NCBI GenBank assembly: GCA_934675625.1
Contig: CAKURH010000023.1
Location: 1 to 39,589, forward strand
Reading direction: 5' to 3'
Source of the DNA: an uncultured Kiritimatiellota bacterium
Lineage (GTDB): Bacteria; Verrucomicrobiota; Kiritimatiellia; RFP12; UBA1067
DNA length: 39,589 nucleotides
Shown in pieces: positions 33,021-39,589 of this stretch. The first letter of the stretch is position 1; each line of letters begins with the position of its first letter. The position numbers and the translations under genes are program-made. A model generated the notes under the pieces. It did not search any database and was not told the origin of the DNA. It was given only the letters and a program-made list of their open reading frames with translations.

Positions 33021-33644
33021 TTACGCCTTCAGGAGCTGGCGACGCAGGGCGATGGCGACGGCTTCTGAACGGTTGGCCGCGCCGAGCTTGGCGAAGACGA
33101 GCCGGAGGTGCTTCTTGACGCCGACTTCGGTAATGCCGAACAGCCGGGCGATGTCCTTGTTCGTGTAGCCGCGCGCGACGGATTCCAGAATGTCGGACTG
33201 CTTCTGCGTGAGCGGGGGCAGGTCCGTCTCGCACTGGCCCAGGAATTCGGGCGTGACGGCCGTCCCGCCGGACAGGACGTCGCGGATGGCGGCCAGCAGC
33301 CGCTCGATCGGGGCGTCTTTCATCTGGACGCCGGCGGCGCCATTGAGGATTGCGCGGCTGAGGTCGGCGGCATCGCCATAGGACGTCAGCAGGATGACGT
33401 TCGTCTCGGGTCTCGCCTCGCAGATGGCCTTGGTCGCCTCGGCGCCGCCGACTTTCGGCATCATGAGATCCATGATGACGACGTCAGGCTTGAGCGCGGC
33501 GGCCTGGGCGATGGCGGCCTGCCCGTCCTCGGCCTCGCCGACGACCTCCATGTCGTGCTGGATGCCGATGACGGACTTGAGTCCGAGGCGCATGAGCGCA
33601 TGGTCGTCGGCGATGAGGATGCGGATCTTCTTCTTCATGTTCAT
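33021..33644 (-). CDS. NarL/FixJ-family response regulator
   Basis: 207 residues. The receiver domain has D13-D14, phospho-acceptor Asp59 (VIMDLMMP) and Lys109; the C-terminal LuxR-type helix-turn-helix has LTQKQSDILESVARGYTNKD then ITEVGVKKHLRLVFAKLG. It is translated with the histidine kinase gene through an ATGA overlap at 33641-33644. Its end faces the glycosyltransferase gene with only 12 bases between. Targets are probably the neighbouring glycan genes, by position only. Confidence 0.93.
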   Translation of the reverse strand: MNMKKKIRILIADDHALMRLGLKSVIGIQHDMEVVGEAEDGQAAIAQAAALKPDVVIMDLMMPKVGGAEATKAICEARPETNVILLTSYGDAADLSRAILNGAAGVQMKDAPIERLLAAIRDVLSGGTAVTPEFLGQCETDLPPLTQKQSDILESVARGYTNKDIARLFGITEVGVKKHLRLVFAKLGAANRSEAVAIALRRQLLKA

Positions 33645-35353
33645 GTCGTGCCGGTGCCGGCCTTGGCGGCCGGATGCAAGTGAAAGGTGACGCGGGCCGT
33701 CGTGCCGTCCGCGTCGGAAGCGAGCGCGAACGTCCCGTCCAGCCGCCTGACGCGCTCGCGGATGCCGGTGAGGCCGAAGTGGCCGTCCTCAAGGCCGGGG
33801 CATCTGTCGACCTCAAAGCCGCCGCCGTTGTCCTGCACCGTGAACGTGACCTGTCGATCGCGGCATTCGCCGACGATGCGAATTGACGTGGCGTGTCCGT
33901 GGCGCACGGCGTTGGCGGCCAGTTCGCGGACGATGCACAGGATGGAATGGGCGGTCGAGTCGACCAGCCGCCGACGCGGCACGTCGAAGCGGACGGAAAG
34001 CGCGGCCTTGCCGACCACGGGCCTGACGGTCTTCGTGACGGCTTCCGCCATGTCGGCGAGATCCAGCGCGTCGCCACGCAGGTCCAGGAGGCAGCGGCGA
34101 AGTTCCGTGCGGCTGGACAGGAGCATCTTCTCGGCCGTGTCGAGATGTCGCGCCGTTTCGGACGGGCTGATGGCGACGGCGCCTTTCGCGGCGGAAACCT
34201 GGCAGGCGAGCCCGGCGAGGTTCTGCGAAAGCGAGTCGTGGAGCTCGACGGCCAGCCGCGTCCGCTCGCCGATCTTGAGGGCGGCGCTGGCATGGGCGAC
34301 CTGCTCCCGAAAGAGCTGCTGGCTGCGGCGCAGGATGCGTCGCGTGAGAATCCGGTTCCAGCCGAAGATGGCGACGAGCGCGACGAGCAGCGAGCAGATG
34401 ACGGCGCAAAGCCGTCGGGGCGTCCACCAGGAGGGGCGGGAGAGGACGCGCATGTCGGCGGCTGGCCGCGGCACGAGCGTAAAGCCGCCGAAGACGGGGA
34501 AGAGGTTCGTCGGGCTCCACTTGTCCGTTTCCATGATGCAGACGCCGGTCACCTCGATTCGGCAGCCGATGGAAAGGCCGCTCGTCGCGTCCGGCACGGC
34601 CGTCGCGTCGACGGGGACGAGAAAGCCGTCGCAGTCGAGATTCAGCCGGAGGTCGCCGCTTCCGGGCGACGGAAGGTGGCGGATCGTGCCGCGCAGGCGA
34701 ACGACCTGCCCGTGAAAGGACTGCCGCAGCAGGCGGTGGCCGTGCGTGCCGTTGACGATCTGGTCGGCGGAGACTTCCTGCGGCGGCGGCTCGCGTCCGT
34801 CGGATGGGGGCGCGGGAAGCGTGCGGCACAGGGCACGGGAGAGGCTGAGCCGGAAGAGGTCCGTGCCGGGGAAGCCGACCGCCTCGATGCGCGCGCCGGC
34901 CCGGGGCTGCCGCTGCCCGTCCGCCAAGCCGACCTCGATCAGCCGCCCGGTGTCCTCGCGCGCCAGAAACCGGTTCGTGCGCCAGGCGGCGAGGACGCGG
35001 CCGACGATGCGGTGCCGCCGCAGGCGGACGAGCCCCTGGGGGCTCGCATGGTGGATGTCGGACAGGTAGGGCGCATCAAACGGGTCGGCGGGGCTGGCGA
35101 CCGTGACGCGGATGCAGTCCCGGCTCCAGGTTTCGAGGTGCGGCCCGATGAACAGGCGTTCGGCGGCATAGTCCGGGAGGCCGACGCCGGTGACCGCGAC
35201 CTCCGCATCGACGAGGCTGGCGAGGGTGAGGTTCGTGGTGCCGGCGTTCGGCACGGACACGTAGACGAAATTCCCCGTGCGGTCACGCAGGACCATCCAG
35301 TTCCAGTCGCCGTGGTTCTCGTCCTTGACGACCTCGGAAACGAACCCCGCCAC
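33641..35353 (-). CDS. sensor histidine kinase, N-terminally truncated
   Basis: At least 570 residues. Two OB-fold-like sensor modules (for example HGQVVRLRGTIRHL) precede one membrane segment (LCAVICSLLVALVAIFGW), a HisKA_3 domain with His372 in LAVELHDSLSQNL, and an HATPase domain with NELAANAVRHG-like, DNGGGF, and GLTGIRERV. The GTG given as start is an internal valine: the reading frame continues upstream to about 35,400, where an 18-base direct repeat marks a junction with a glycoside hydrolase fragment on the other strand. No signal peptide is present, although the sensor part should be exported. Truncation or misassembly is therefore likely. Confidence 0.82.
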   Translation of the reverse strand: MAGFVSEVVKDENHGDWNWMVLRDRTGNFVYVSVPNAGTTNLTLASLVDAEVAVTGVGLPDYAAERLFIGPHLETWSRDCIRVTVASPADPFDAPYLSDIHHASPQGLVRLRRHRIVGRVLAAWRTNRFLAREDTGRLIEVGLADGQRQPRAGARIEAVGFPGTDLFRLSLSRALCRTLPAPPSDGREPPPQEVSADQIVNGTHGHRLLRQSFHGQVVRLRGTIRHLPSPGSGDLRLNLDCDGFLVPVDATAVPDATSGLSIGCRIEVTGVCIMETDKWSPTNLFPVFGGFTLVPRPAADMRVLSRPSWWTPRRLCAVICSLLVALVAIFGWNRILTRRILRRSQQLFREQVAHASAALKIGERTRLAVELHDSLSQNLAGLACQVSAAKGAVAISPSETARHLDTAEKMLLSSRTELRRCLLDLRGDALDLADMAEAVTKTVRPVVGKAALSVRFDVPRRRLVDSTAHSILCIVRELAANAVRHGHATSIRIVGECRDRQVTFTVQDNGGGFEVDRCPGLEDGHFGLTGIRERVRRLDGTFALASDADGTTARVTFHLHPAAKAGTGTT

Positions 35354-35391
35354 CGTGACGAGATTGAAGTTCTCCGCGCCGGAGGCGATGC

Positions 35392-35428
35392 GGGCGTCGA
35401 TGGACGCGCGGGGCGTCGATGGACGCGC
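35392..35428. repeat. 18-bp perfect direct repeat at a gene junction
   Basis: GGGCGTCGATGGACGCGC occurs at 35392-35409 and 35411-35428, one base apart. It lies exactly where the kinase frame (minus) and the GH95 frame (plus) are both cut off. Confidence 0.8.
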
Positions 35429-35913
35429 AGATCCTGCGCGACCTCTTCGGCGCGGTCGCCGCCGCCGCGAAGGAGCTCGGCAGGGAGGACGAGGACGCGC
35501 CTGTCCTCGCGGAGATCGCCGCGTGCCGCGCGCGCCTCGCGCCGCTGCAGGTCGGCAAGTGGGGCCAGCTCATGGAGTGGACGGAGGGCCTCGACGACCC
35601 GGCGGACACGCACCGCCACGTCTCGCACCTCTACGCGCTCTACCCCTCGGCCCAGGTCACGCCGGAGACGCCAGAGCTCTTCGCCGCCGCGCGGAGGACG
35701 CTCGTCCACCGGGGCGACGTCTCGACGGGCTGGGGCATGGCGTGGCGCATCGCGTGGTGGGCGCGGCTCCTCGACGGCGACCACGCCCACAAGATATTGG
35801 AAAGCCAGCTCACGCCGACGTTCGCGACGCTGGGTGGAACCTACAAGGGCGGGACGTACCCGAACCTCATGGACGCGCACCCGCCGTTCCAGATCGAGCG
35901 GTTCTCGACTTAA
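35419..35913 (+). pseudogene. GH95 fucosidase/galactosidase, internal-to-3' fragment
   Basis: 164 codons matching the catalytic (alpha/alpha)6 barrel of GH95, enzymes that remove terminal L-fucose or L-galactose from glycans. Seen are MDAQILRDLF, WGQLMEWTEG, DTHRHVSHLYALYPSAQ, RGDVSTGWGMAWRIAWWARL and GGTYPNLMDAHPPFQI. The family continues with FQIDGNFG; here it reads FQIERFST and stops, so the C-terminus is lost as well. About the first 60 percent of the enzyme is missing at the direct-repeat junction. The ATG at 35419 is the Met of the family's TMD motif, not a start. Not functional as it stands. Confidence 0.85.
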
Positions 35914-35922
35914 GTTCAGCGG

Positions 35923-35967
35923 CTCGCGCGACGGGCACAGGACAATCGACTCGTGCGACGGGCACAG
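35923..35967 (+). repeat. imperfect 18-bp direct repeat, 27-bp period
   Basis: CTCGCGCGACGGGCACAG (35923-35940) and CTCGTGCGACGGGCACAG (35950-35967) differ at one base. The pair separates the GH95 fragment from the next glycoside hydrolase fragment. Confidence 0.75.
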
Positions 35968-35972
35968 ACACG

Positions 35973-36656
35973 TCCGACCTGCGGCTCGCCTCGCGCTACT
36001 TTGTGCCGGAGCGGTTGCCGGAAGGCGGCTCGTTCATCCCGCTGCTGACGGGGCGGACAGAGGACGGACGCGAAGTGACGGGCGCCGTTGCCGTGAAGCT
36101 TGGCGCAGGGAAGGGGACTCTTCTCCTCTGTGGCATTCGTGCGAAAGGCTGCCCCGTGGCGATTACCGAAGAGACGCAGGCGAAGTGGACGACGCGCGGC
36201 CTCGCGCTCGCGTTTGCCGAGGGCATCGAGGCGTTCTTCGCCTATGAGCTGCGCGCGGACGAAACGGAGCCGTTTTACAGCGAATGCCATTTCGGGCTGA
36301 TGCACGCTGATCTCACGCCGAAGCCCGCGTATTCGGCCTACGCGGCGTTTACGAAGTTGCGTCCGGCGGGTTCTGTGCAAACGCCCGGTGCCTGGCATGA
36401 CGCCGCGCGACGCCTCTACTGGCCGAGCTGGACACGCCCGGACGGCACGCGGGCGGGGCTTGTCTGGACGACCGACGACGCGGCGTGGACGACGCTCCGT
36501 TTCACGGGCGGAAAGCCGGAACTGCGCACGCACCTCGGCCGTCGGCTGGCGCCGGTCGAGATTGAACCGGGCGTTTACCGGGTGAAGCTGTCGGACGCGC
36601 CCCTTGCTTGGCAGGGGGCCCAACTCGTCGTCCTCGGGGACAAGCGACTCAACTGA
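35973..36656 (+). pseudogene. C-terminal fragment of a TIM-barrel glycoside hydrolase
   Basis: 228 codons, open at the 5' end, with no start signal. The phrase AEGIEAFFAYELRADETEPF, then ECHFGLMHADLTPKPAYSAY, is the end of a TIM-barrel hydrolase of the GH39/GH5-like type, where ADLTPKPAY closes the barrel. A small beta-domain follows (LYWPSWTRPDGTRAGLVWT, then EIEPGVYRVKL). The catalytic residues would lie in the missing part. I cannot assign the family with certainty. Confidence 0.65.
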
Positions 36657-36696
36657 AAATTTGGCACGAACGATAAATAACGAAAAAGTGAATGCT

Positions 36697-39249
36697 ATGA
36701 AAAAAAAACAAATATTAGCAATTCTCGCCCTCGCCGGGCAGGGTGCGTTCGCGGCGATTCCGCTCGCGACCAATTCGTGGAACGTGGCGTTCTGGCCGCT
36801 GACGGACAAGGCGGTGGGTGACACGTTTAAAAGTCCGCACCCGGCAGACGGGCAAATTGAATCGTTCGCCACGGCGTCCGTTCCGACGGCAATTCAGACG
36901 GACTTCGTGGCGAGCAAGCGGGCGCTCGGATGCCGCGTCTACGGGGACGGCACGTGCACGGTTTCGGACGATGTGCCGGGACGTTACCTGTACGCGCATG
37001 CGGCGGCAGACGTGCCGATGGCGGGGCCGGGCGACTTTTTCAGCCTTCTGTCCACGCCGACGAACGCCTACTGGGGAAAGGGTCAGCCGAGCGTCTGGAT
37101 CCACAATCTCGGCTCCGAGTTCACGAAGGAAGGGCGGACGGAATGGACGTTCGAGTATTTCGTCAAGGGCGTCAGCTTCACGTCCGGCAACCCAATCCTG
37201 TTCTTCGACATCAGCAGGTATACGACGGCGGATGGCAAGGAGGTGTCGGCGCGCGTCGAACTCGTTTGGGGTAAAACGGTTAGCCTCTACTGCCAGGACG
37301 CGCATCTCGGCTACACGTGGCAGAACAACAACAGCGCGGTCACGCTGGACGCGAATCCGGCGACGGACGGACGCTGGCACCACATCGCCCTCGTCTGCGC
37401 ACAGGAGACGGACGCCGACGCGGGCACGACGCGGGGAACGCTGACGCTCTACGTCGACTACCAGAAAGGCGTCTCGACGGCGGCGGGCGGCGACGGGAAG
37501 GCTCGCTTCGCGCTTCCCTACAACGCGAATTTGGAATTCCGCCTCTTGACCGGTTTTGGCGAATGCCTGATGGCGGCGCCGCGCTTCTCCGACAAGGCGC
37601 TTGCGGCGACGGACATGATGCGCGCGGCGGACGAGCCGATGCGGTCTGACGCCGAATGCGTCGCCTATTATCCGCTCGACGAACAGCCGGTCGGTGTCGT
37701 GTTCGCCGCGACGGGTACGGGCTTTCAGTCGGTCGGCGACCGCTACACGAACCAGGTGGCCTCCGCCTACGCCGTGAACGGGCGCAAGGTCGAGATCTAT
37801 GGCGCGAGTCAGGCGGCGGACGGCGAGACGCACACCGTCGCGGAGGCGACGGATGATGTGCCGGCGAAGTTCATCTATCCGAACCTCGCCGCGACTTTGC
37901 CGCTGCGCGAGCCGAAGACGGCGCTGCGGCTGTCCGAGGCGTCGGATGAAACGGGGCTCAAGACGTCGACCCTCAACCTCGCCTACCTTTCTCAGACGCT
38001 GAACGCCGAACTGGAGACGTGGACGCTCGAATGGTTCGAGAAGCCGCAGTCCGAAAGAAATTACATGTACGTCGATCTGTACGACAACGGTACCGGTACT
38101 GGCGAATCTTCGCGCGTCATTGTCGAGTCGCTGTCGTCAGATGCCAAGCGCCCGCATGCGTACGCCTATTTCGCCACGCAGACGAACGGGGTGTCGATGG
38201 CTTCGACGAGCGTCATCTTCACGGGCGATGCAAACCTGGCGGACGGGAAGTGGCATCACCGCGCGCTCGTCCTGTCGAAGGTTGACGGCGAGGACAGCCT
38301 GACGCTCTACTGCGACTATGTGCGCATCGGCGGGCCGATCCCCGTGCGGCGGAACAAGGATGGAAAGACAAACCACATCTGCCGGTTTGGACAGGGCGCG
38401 GGACGCGCGGTCTATTCGAGCATCCGCCTGACGAAGGGCGCACTCGCGCCGCAGGCGTTCATGTACGCGTCCGATCATGTGGGCGGTGTCCTCGGCGCGA
38501 GCGGCTGGCTTTGGACGCTCGACGGCAAGGTCGGCGAAGCGGTCGCGTCCGTCTCGGCGTCGCGTGTCACGGTGCCGACGGACGAGGCTCAGTGGCTTTT
38601 CGCGGCGCCCGAACGGGGGCTTGTCGCCTCGGTCGAAGGCGAAGGGTCGGCGACGTATGCGACGCCCGTCATCCGGGGGCGTCGTCTGTTCGACGAGACG
38701 GACGGCGGACGCAACAGGGCTTCGGCGGCCCTCGACGGGGCGTTTGTGTCGGTGGGCCTGTCGGCGCCGCTGGCGCGGCTAGGGCTGACATTCACGGTCG
38801 AGGCCTGCGTGTCGGCGGAAGCGCCGACAGCTGGCTCGGCGACGGTCGTCGGGGCCGAGACGTCGGCGGGAGACCTCGCGTGGCGCGTCGCGCTTGAGCC
38901 GACGGGCGCATTGGTCTTGGAGGCTGCGTGTGCGGACGGTCGCGTGGTCGCGTGTCCGATCTGGGCGGCGGATGCCGGCTTTGCCAGTGCGCCCCGACAG
39001 GTGGCCGTTGCGTGTGACGTGCTGATGCGTCGCGTGAACGTTTACGTGGATCGTGCGTTGGCCGTGGCGCTGGACGCGACGACGCTCGATATGCCGTTGG
39101 CTGTTGGCGAGGCACTGCGGGTTGGCGGCGGCTGTGGCGGTGCGACGCTGACGGGGCGTGTCGACGAGATCCGCGTCTGCCGAGAGGCGTTGGCGCCGGA
39201 GGCGTTCGAGCGTTTCATCCAGCGCGGCTTCGGCCTTGTCATCCGCTAG
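36697..39249 (+). CDS. secreted protein with three LamG domains
   Basis: 850 residues, intact. The signal peptide is MKKKQILAILALAGQGAFAA. LamG/concanavalin-like domains lie at about 25-320 (DGRWHHIALVC), 325-620 (DGKWHHRALVLSK), and 670-845 (GRVDEIRVCREALAPEAF). No catalytic motif is visible, so surface carbohydrate or protein binding is the best guess. The last residues, RGFGLVIR, resemble the read-through end of the damaged LamG gene at 1180-4109. The start is fixed by the signal peptide; the ribosome site is weak. It is preceded by an AT-rich 40-base gap. Confidence 0.87.
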   Translation: MKKKQILAILALAGQGAFAAIPLATNSWNVAFWPLTDKAVGDTFKSPHPADGQIESFATASVPTAIQTDFVASKRALGCRVYGDGTCTVSDDVPGRYLYAHAAADVPMAGPGDFFSLLSTPTNAYWGKGQPSVWIHNLGSEFTKEGRTEWTFEYFVKGVSFTSGNPILFFDISRYTTADGKEVSARVELVWGKTVSLYCQDAHLGYTWQNNNSAVTLDANPATDGRWHHIALVCAQETDADAGTTRGTLTLYVDYQKGVSTAAGGDGKARFALPYNANLEFRLLTGFGECLMAAPRFSDKALAATDMMRAADEPMRSDAECVAYYPLDEQPVGVVFAATGTGFQSVGDRYTNQVASAYAVNGRKVEIYGASQAADGETHTVAEATDDVPAKFIYPNLAATLPLREPKTALRLSEASDETGLKTSTLNLAYLSQTLNAELETWTLEWFEKPQSERNYMYVDLYDNGTGTGESSRVIVESLSSDAKRPHAYAYFATQTNGVSMASTSVIFTGDANLADGKWHHRALVLSKVDGEDSLTLYCDYVRIGGPIPVRRNKDGKTNHICRFGQGAGRAVYSSIRLTKGALAPQAFMYASDHVGGVLGASGWLWTLDGKVGEAVASVSASRVTVPTDEAQWLFAAPERGLVASVEGEGSATYATPVIRGRRLFDETDGGRNRASAALDGAFVSVGLSAPLARLGLTFTVEACVSAEAPTAGSATVVGAETSAGDLAWRVALEPTGALVLEAACADGRVVACPIWAADAGFASAPRQVAVACDVLMRRVNVYVDRALAVALDATTLDMPLAVGEALRVGGGCGGATLTGRVDEIRVCREALAPEAFERFIQRGFGLVIR

Positions 39250-39255
39250 ACGCCT

Positions 39256-39282
39256 CCCGTTTATGTGGGGACGGGGCATTTT
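39256..39282 (+). terminator. possible weak terminator after the LamG gene
   Basis: CCCGT (39256-39260) pairs with ACGGG (39271-39275) over 10 bases, followed by GCATTTT. Short stem and short T-run make this uncertain. Confidence 0.3.
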
Positions 39283-39340
39283 GCCTATTCGGCGAGACCA
39301 ATTTACGGTGCTTCCGCCTCTTTCGAGAATCCCCTCAAGA

Positions 39341-39372
39341 CCTCCGCGCCTCCGCCACTCCGTCATCTCCGT
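39341..39372. repeat. degenerate octamer repeat CCTCCG(C/T)G
   Basis: Units CCTCCGCG, CCTCCGCC, ACTCCGTC, ATCTCCGT follow each other, ending in the phrase GTTCAGCG. Such eight-base periodic stretches are common intergenic low-complexity elements in environmental bacterial genomes. Confidence 0.5.
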
Positions 39373-39450
39373 GTTCAGCGAAAGCAATCTTCTCAGGCTG
39401 AAGCCCCATGGTATCCGTCTGGAAACCTGTTCAGGCGGCGCATTTTCGGC

Positions 39451-39456
39451 TATACT
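39451..39456 (+). promoter_or_regulatory. -10 element for the last gene
   Basis: TATACT, 58 bases before the ATG at 39515, without the TG extension of the other promoters. AAAGGAGA precedes the ATG by 6-7 bases. Confidence 0.4.
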
Positions 39457-39514
39457 ATCAGGCACAATCACGAAAGTGCCGACACGACACGGAAAAGCAA
39501 AGGAGAACGACACC

Positions 39515-39567
39515 ATGACCAGCAAAACCATGCCTTGCATCCTGCGAATTGCGCTCGCCGCCTTTAT
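39515..39567 (+). CDS. start of an exported protein, cut by the contig end
   Basis: A strong AAAGGAGA site precedes this ATG. The 17 readable codons, MTSKTMPCILRIALAAF, look like the beginning of a signal peptide. The reading is then lost in the G-run. Confidence 0.6.
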
Positions 39568-39589
39568 GGGGGGGGGGGGGGGGGGGGGG
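39568..39589. other. 22-base poly-G run, probable artefact
   Basis: The sequence ends in an unbroken run of G inside a coding start. Two-colour Illumina chemistry reports missing signal as G, so this is most likely not genomic. Confidence 0.85.

Noticed and set aside
36661..36677. Sigma-54-like -24 box TTGGCACG before the intact LamG gene
   Set aside because: The -12 half (TTGC) is absent at the required spacing, where ATAAA is found instead.
39330..39400. Minus-strand coding frame through the octamer repeat
   Set aside because: The frame follows the repeat period and gives a low-complexity peptide seen in such repeats; no gene signals.

Overview
The window looks like a contig from a metagenome-assembled genome of a high-GC, host- or gut-associated member of the Verrucomicrobiota/Kiritimatiellota/Lentisphaerota radiation. 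This is an inference from the gene mix: a sialidase-like protein, long LamG-domain secreted proteins, a mutarotase/sodium-symporter fusion, a GH95 fragment, an exosortase locus and an OB-fold histidine kinase. A run of 22 G at the right end looks like a sequencing or assembly artefact. From 238 to 33008 every protein gene is on the plus strand; only the two-component pair at 33.0-35.4 kb is on the minus strand. || Layout. (1) 0.2-7.4 kb: a sialic-acid utilisation cluster (sialidase-like lipoprotein, LamG protein, NanM-like kelch mutarotase fused to an SSS symporter, N-acetylneuraminate lyase). The lyase is intact; the three genes before it carry frameshifts, deletions or a premature stop. (2) 7.7-8.0 kb: three tRNA genes (Gly-GCC, Lys-CTT, Phe-GAA). 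(3) 8.4-27.7 kb: a co-directional defence island starting just past the tRNAs. Its backbone is a long-HsdM type I restriction-modification operon: a degenerate methylase/TRD protein, hsdM, rhuM, hsdS, a Cys/His-motif unknown, hsdR and a YgjP-like metallopeptidase. Inserted between rhuM and hsdS is an AT-rich pair encoding TIR-APAZ and a short PIWI-type Argonaute, i.e. a SPARTA-type NADase system. Downstream are a HEPN-motif protein, a HIRAN protein, a 46-residue UVR-like protein, a DUF5131 protein, an AbiEi/AbiEii toxin-antitoxin pair and an SdpI-like membrane protein. (4) 28.1-33.0 kb: site-2-protease-like M50 peptidase, a short KamA-like radical SAM protein, exosortase, EpsI-domain protein and a WecA/MraY-type glycosyltransferase with a C-terminal Rossmann-like domain. 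(5) 33.0-39.6 kb: response regulator and histidine kinase (minus strand), 3' fragments of two glycoside hydrolases, an intact three-LamG secreted protein and the start of another exported protein. || How the parts fit. The type I system marks and cuts DNA by sequence. SPARTA systems sense invader nucleic acid through an RNA-guided inactive Argonaute and deplete NAD(P)+. HEPN and AbiE proteins add further possible abortive-infection layers. The placement of the SPARTA pair inside the restriction operon, with an inverted repeat at its left edge and AT-rich composition, is the most striking feature. Several promoters share an extended -10 (TGNTATAAT), three with CGCCAT just downstream, and two genes lie so close to it that their mRNAs should be leaderless or nearly so.
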